A DNA stretch of 7,363 nucleotides from Candidatus Woesearchaeota archaeon. GTDB taxonomy: Archaea; Nanoarchaeota; Nanoarchaeia; UBA10117; ARS21. The stretch is taken from positions 1 to 7,363 of the forward strand of contig NZAU01000179.1 in the NCBI GenBank assembly GCA_002686215.1. Reading direction: 5' to 3'. Positions 5,421 through 7,363 of this stretch are shown here, in pieces. Position 1 is the stretch's first letter. The number at the start of each line of letters is the position of its first letter. A program made the position numbers and the translations under genes. Under the pieces are notes generated by a model. The model saw only the letters and a list, made by a program, of their open reading frames with translations. It had not been told where the DNA came from and did not search any database.

Positions 5421-6792
5421 ACTTGAAATCAGAAAACTTATCGTATGCTACTTCTGGTTCTATTTGTTCTTCTTCTTCAGTTTGATTACTGTCTACTATA
5501 TTTTGAGCAGAGGCTTCTACATCAAATAGTCTCATTTTAGAACGGTCTACACCTATGATAAAAGAACGATTCATACTTGGGTCGCCGAATCTGTTCTTTA
5601 ATTGTTTGACTTTTAATTGATTTAATTGGTCTAACTCATCATTAGATATTAGAGCAAACATAAAGTCTGCTGTAGCAGGCAACCCAAATGATTCTGCCGT
5701 ATCTTCTAGACCGATATCTGTTGAAGTAAAACCACTTCTTGTCGTTTGAGTAGCAGAAAATATAGGCACATCAAATTCAACTGCAAGTCCCCTTAACTCC
5801 TCAGCAATTGCCTTGATGTAAAAATATGATGAGATATTACCACCTTTAAATCTACTACTCGCACATATATTGAGGTAATCAATAAATACGACATCTGGTT
5901 TAAAAGTTTTCTTCAATGATAATTCGTTTAGTAATGCTCTGAAATGACCACTATGAGCAGAGGCAGTAGGATATTCTTTGATGATTAATTGACCTATTGT
6001 TTTCTTTTGTAGTTTAGATACTTTGTTATCATACATGTCTTTTGGCATGGCATGTAAATCATCTATTGTAACATCAAATAAATTAGCGTCTACTCTTTCT
6101 GCAATTCTTTCTTCTGCCATTTCAAGAGTAATATATAAAACATTTTTGCCTTGTGTCAACCAGTTTGAGGCTGCATGGCACATGAACAATGATTTACCAA
6201 CGCCGGTGCCTGCAAGTGCAATATTTAAAGTTTTACTTGGGACACCGCCTTTGGTGATACGATTAAAATAATTTAAATCAAACTTAAATCTTTTTTCTTT
6301 CTTGTGATAAAATTCAAATCTTGCCTCAGCGTCATCTATGTAATCATGACCTATATGATTATCAAAAGATACTGCAAGTGCATTAGATAAGATAGTAGGT
6401 ATTGCCTCTGGATTTTGTTTCTTATCTTTACCATCTAGAATCTGAATACCTTCTAGAACGGCATTGTGTACTGCACGGTCTTTACAAAACTTTTCTGTTG
6501 TATCTAACAACCATTGTAATTCTACTTCTTGATTATCAAGTTTATTTACAATAGTTTTTATTTCAGATAATTCTTCTTCTTTTAAATCTTTTCTTTTATT
6601 TAATTCTACAAGTATGGTTTCTTTTGTAGGTAAATTTTTATACTTGTTTACAAACTCATTTATTTCACCGAACAATATTGATTCATTATGATTAGTAAAA
6701 AATTCTGACTTTATAAAAGGTAATGCCTTTCTTGTAAAGTCTTCATTATAAAATAAATTTCTTAATATAATTCTTTCTATTCTATCACTCAT
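5416..6792 (-). CDS. gp41: Replicative DNA helicase, T4 gp41/DnaB family
   Basis: This 458-residue protein is the ring-shaped replicative helicase that unwinds DNA ahead of the phage fork and works with a primase; T4 gp41 is 475 residues. An N-terminal helical domain (about 1-150) is followed by a RecA-like motor. Visible motor motifs are Walker A AGTGVGKS (194-201), the catalytic glutamate in ITLEMAEERIAER (221-233, E224), Walker B VVFIDYLN (301-308), FSATQTTRSGF (345-355), KNRFGD (399-404), and DRSKMRLF (416-423), which fits the arginine finger region. The C-terminal tail (438-458) is acidic, as is common for contacts with replication partners. The ATG at 6792 is chosen because GAGGAAA lies just upstream of it; a TTG four codons earlier would overlap that site. 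It overlaps the preceding gene by 8 bases (ATGAGTGA), indicating translational coupling, as in the T4 order uvsX-40-41. Confidence 0.95.
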   Translation of the reverse strand: MSDRIERIILRNLFYNEDFTRKALPFIKSEFFTNHNESILFGEINEFVNKYKNLPTKETILVELNKRKDLKEEELSEIKTIVNKLDNQEVELQWLLDTTEKFCKDRAVHNAVLEGIQILDGKDKKQNPEAIPTILSNALAVSFDNHIGHDYIDDAEARFEFYHKKEKRFKFDLNYFNRITKGGVPSKTLNIALAGTGVGKSLFMCHAASNWLTQGKNVLYITLEMAEERIAERVDANLFDVTIDDLHAMPKDMYDNKVSKLQKKTIGQLIIKEYPTASAHSGHFRALLNELSLKKTFKPDVVFIDYLNICASSRFKGGNISSYFYIKAIAEELRGLAVEFDVPIFSATQTTRSGFTSTDIGLEDTAESFGLPATADFMFALISNDELDQLNQLKVKQLKNRFGDPSMNRSFIIGVDRSKMRLFDVEASAQNIVDSNQTEEEEQIEPEVAYDKFSDFKL

Positions 6793-7117
6793 TCGTTTCC
6801 TCAAATTTCAAATCTAACTTACCTGTTGCCAATTGTTCTTCTACTAAATCTATTAGAATATCACCAATGTAATTTATAAATTCTTCTGTATCAACATCTA
6901 CATCATTAGGATTTCTTAGAATATTATAATCAAAGATAACTGACATCTTTTCATCATCTTCTACTGGTTTAAAACCTACATTACCATATTTGTATATGAT
7001 ATCTTTATACTTGTCTTCTACAAGTTTTATACAGGTATAATCATCTTGCTGTCTTTGTGCAAAGACATATTTTTTAGTCTTCTGTGCCGTAGGTAAATTT
7101 TCGTTTTGTGTACTCAT
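6785..7117 (-). CDS. Small acidic phage protein between uvsX and the helicase
   Basis: This 110-residue acidic protein is not recognised. It has no signal peptide or membrane segment. The middle, [20 protein letters not shown] (residues 43-62), is the most ordered-looking part, and the C-terminal half is rich in Asp and Glu ([18 protein letters not shown]). It sits where T4 carries gene 40, between uvsX and 41, but I see no clear similarity to the T4 head-vertex chaperone, so the match is positional only. Its ATG at 7117 lies inside the end of uvsX, with AGAGAAG a few bases upstream, and its stop overlaps the helicase start by 8 bases. This dense overlap suggests it is co-translated with the recombination and replication proteins and may be an accessory to them. 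Confidence 0.8.
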   Translation of the reverse strand: MSTQNENLPTAQKTKKYVFAQRQQDDYTCIKLVEDKYKDIIYKYGNVGFKPVEDDEKMSVIFDYNILRNPNDVDVDTEEFINYIGDILIDLVEEQLATGKLDLKFEETNE

Positions 7118-7363
7118 CAATCTTCTCTAATATTTCTTTTTTGAAATATTTTTCAGGTTCATTATTAATAGTTTTTGCATACTGTTTACTGCCATCTGGT
7201 AATTCATATCTTGTTGATACTTTTTTAAACAAACCAGATTCTTCTGCAAGGTCTAACAGACCATAATATTGGTCTAGACCTTTTGAGTAAGTAAGTCTAA
7301 CATCTACCATGGCATTTTCTTTTGTAATTCTTGACTTGTAATTTTTACAATGCACAATATTAC
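7074..7363 (-). CDS. uvsX: UvsX RecA-like recombinase, C-terminal part (partial)
   Basis: The frame is open from the right window edge to the TAA at 7074, giving 96 codons of a C-terminus. It reads as the UvsX tail: [18 protein letters not shown], then [40 protein letters not shown], and [18 protein letters not shown]4 UvsX is a strand-exchange recombinase of about 390 residues used for recombination-dependent replication and repair, so about a quarter is present. The ATPase core with its Walker motifs is outside the window. A GTG at 7355 is an internal codon, not a start, because the frame continues upstream without a stop. It overlaps the next gene by 44 bases. Placement beside the gp41 helicase matches the conserved T4 order. 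Confidence 0.92.
   Translation of the reverse strand, partial: NIVHCKNYKSRITKENAMVDVRLTYSKGLDQYYGLLDLAEESGLFKKVSTRYELPDGSKQYAKTINNEPEKYFKKEILEKIDEYTKRKFTYGTED

Noticed and set aside
6023..6271. Plus-strand open frame of 82 codons
   Set aside because: It is antisense to the helicase motor domain and has no independent support.
6793..6804. TTG start adding four residues to the helicase
   Set aside because: The codons overlap the GAGGAAA that serves the ATG at 6792.
7074..7355. A complete 93-aa gene starting at GTG 7355
   Set aside because: The frame continues open to the window edge and reads as the UvsX C-terminus, so it is a partial gene.
1..7363. tRNA, rRNA, CRISPR arrays, insertion sequences or integrase attachment sites
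   Set aside because: I saw no cloverleaf, regularly spaced repeats, transposase or integrase motifs; nearly all sequence is coding on the minus strand.

Overview
This window looks like part of a T4-like marine myovirus genome, probably from a phage of a sulfur-oxidising gammaproteobacterium such as the SUP05/Thioglobus group. The phage assignment rests on three things. There is a T4-type replication block: the UvsX recombinase C-terminus, a small protein in the position of T4 gene 40, and a gp41-type DnaB-family helicase. There are also T4-type late promoter boxes (TATAAATA), and two proteins typical of marine T4-like phages (a 2OG-Fe(II) oxygenase and a KWDG-motif protein). The host guess comes from the phage-borne dsrC and dsrA, which look like the oxidative (reverse Dsr) type. 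All genes are on the minus strand, tightly packed, and mostly AT-rich.

Layout in transcription order, from high to low coordinates. (1) 7363-4258: uvsX (3' part only), a 110-aa hypothetical, the replicative helicase, and a 382-aa hypothetical that may be nuclease-like. The first three overlap each other. (2) 4257-2795: a 183-bp gap holding a perfect consensus sigma70 promoter (TTGACA-N17-TATAAT) and a bulged inverted repeat. It is followed by a 409-aa AlkB/XylM-type membrane di-iron hydroxylase gene with a strong Shine-Dalgarno and a clearly higher GC content than its neighbours. A perfect 9-bp hairpin follows the gene. (3) 2794-2213: a 2OG-Fe(II) oxygenase. (4) 2212-1: a second perfect TTGACA-N17-TATAAT promoter, then a T4 late promoter in tandem. 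These drive a coupled operon of a DUF6267-like protein with ligase-type motifs, dsrC (complete, both redox cysteines) and dsrA (186 N-terminal residues before the window edge).

Together the window is a phage core-replication segment followed by a cluster of auxiliary metabolic genes. DsrC and DsrA would act in the host's reverse dissimilatory sulfite reductase pathway, which oxidises stored sulfur for energy. The AlkB-like enzyme would hydroxylate an alkyl chain using O2 and electrons from a rubredoxin not found here. dsrA and dsrC in SUP05 viruses are already known. The AlkB-like gene beside them, with its own consensus promoter and a His-to-Gln change in the third histidine box, is the least expected part. 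The tandem early and late promoters suggest the sulfur genes are expressed through the whole infection.
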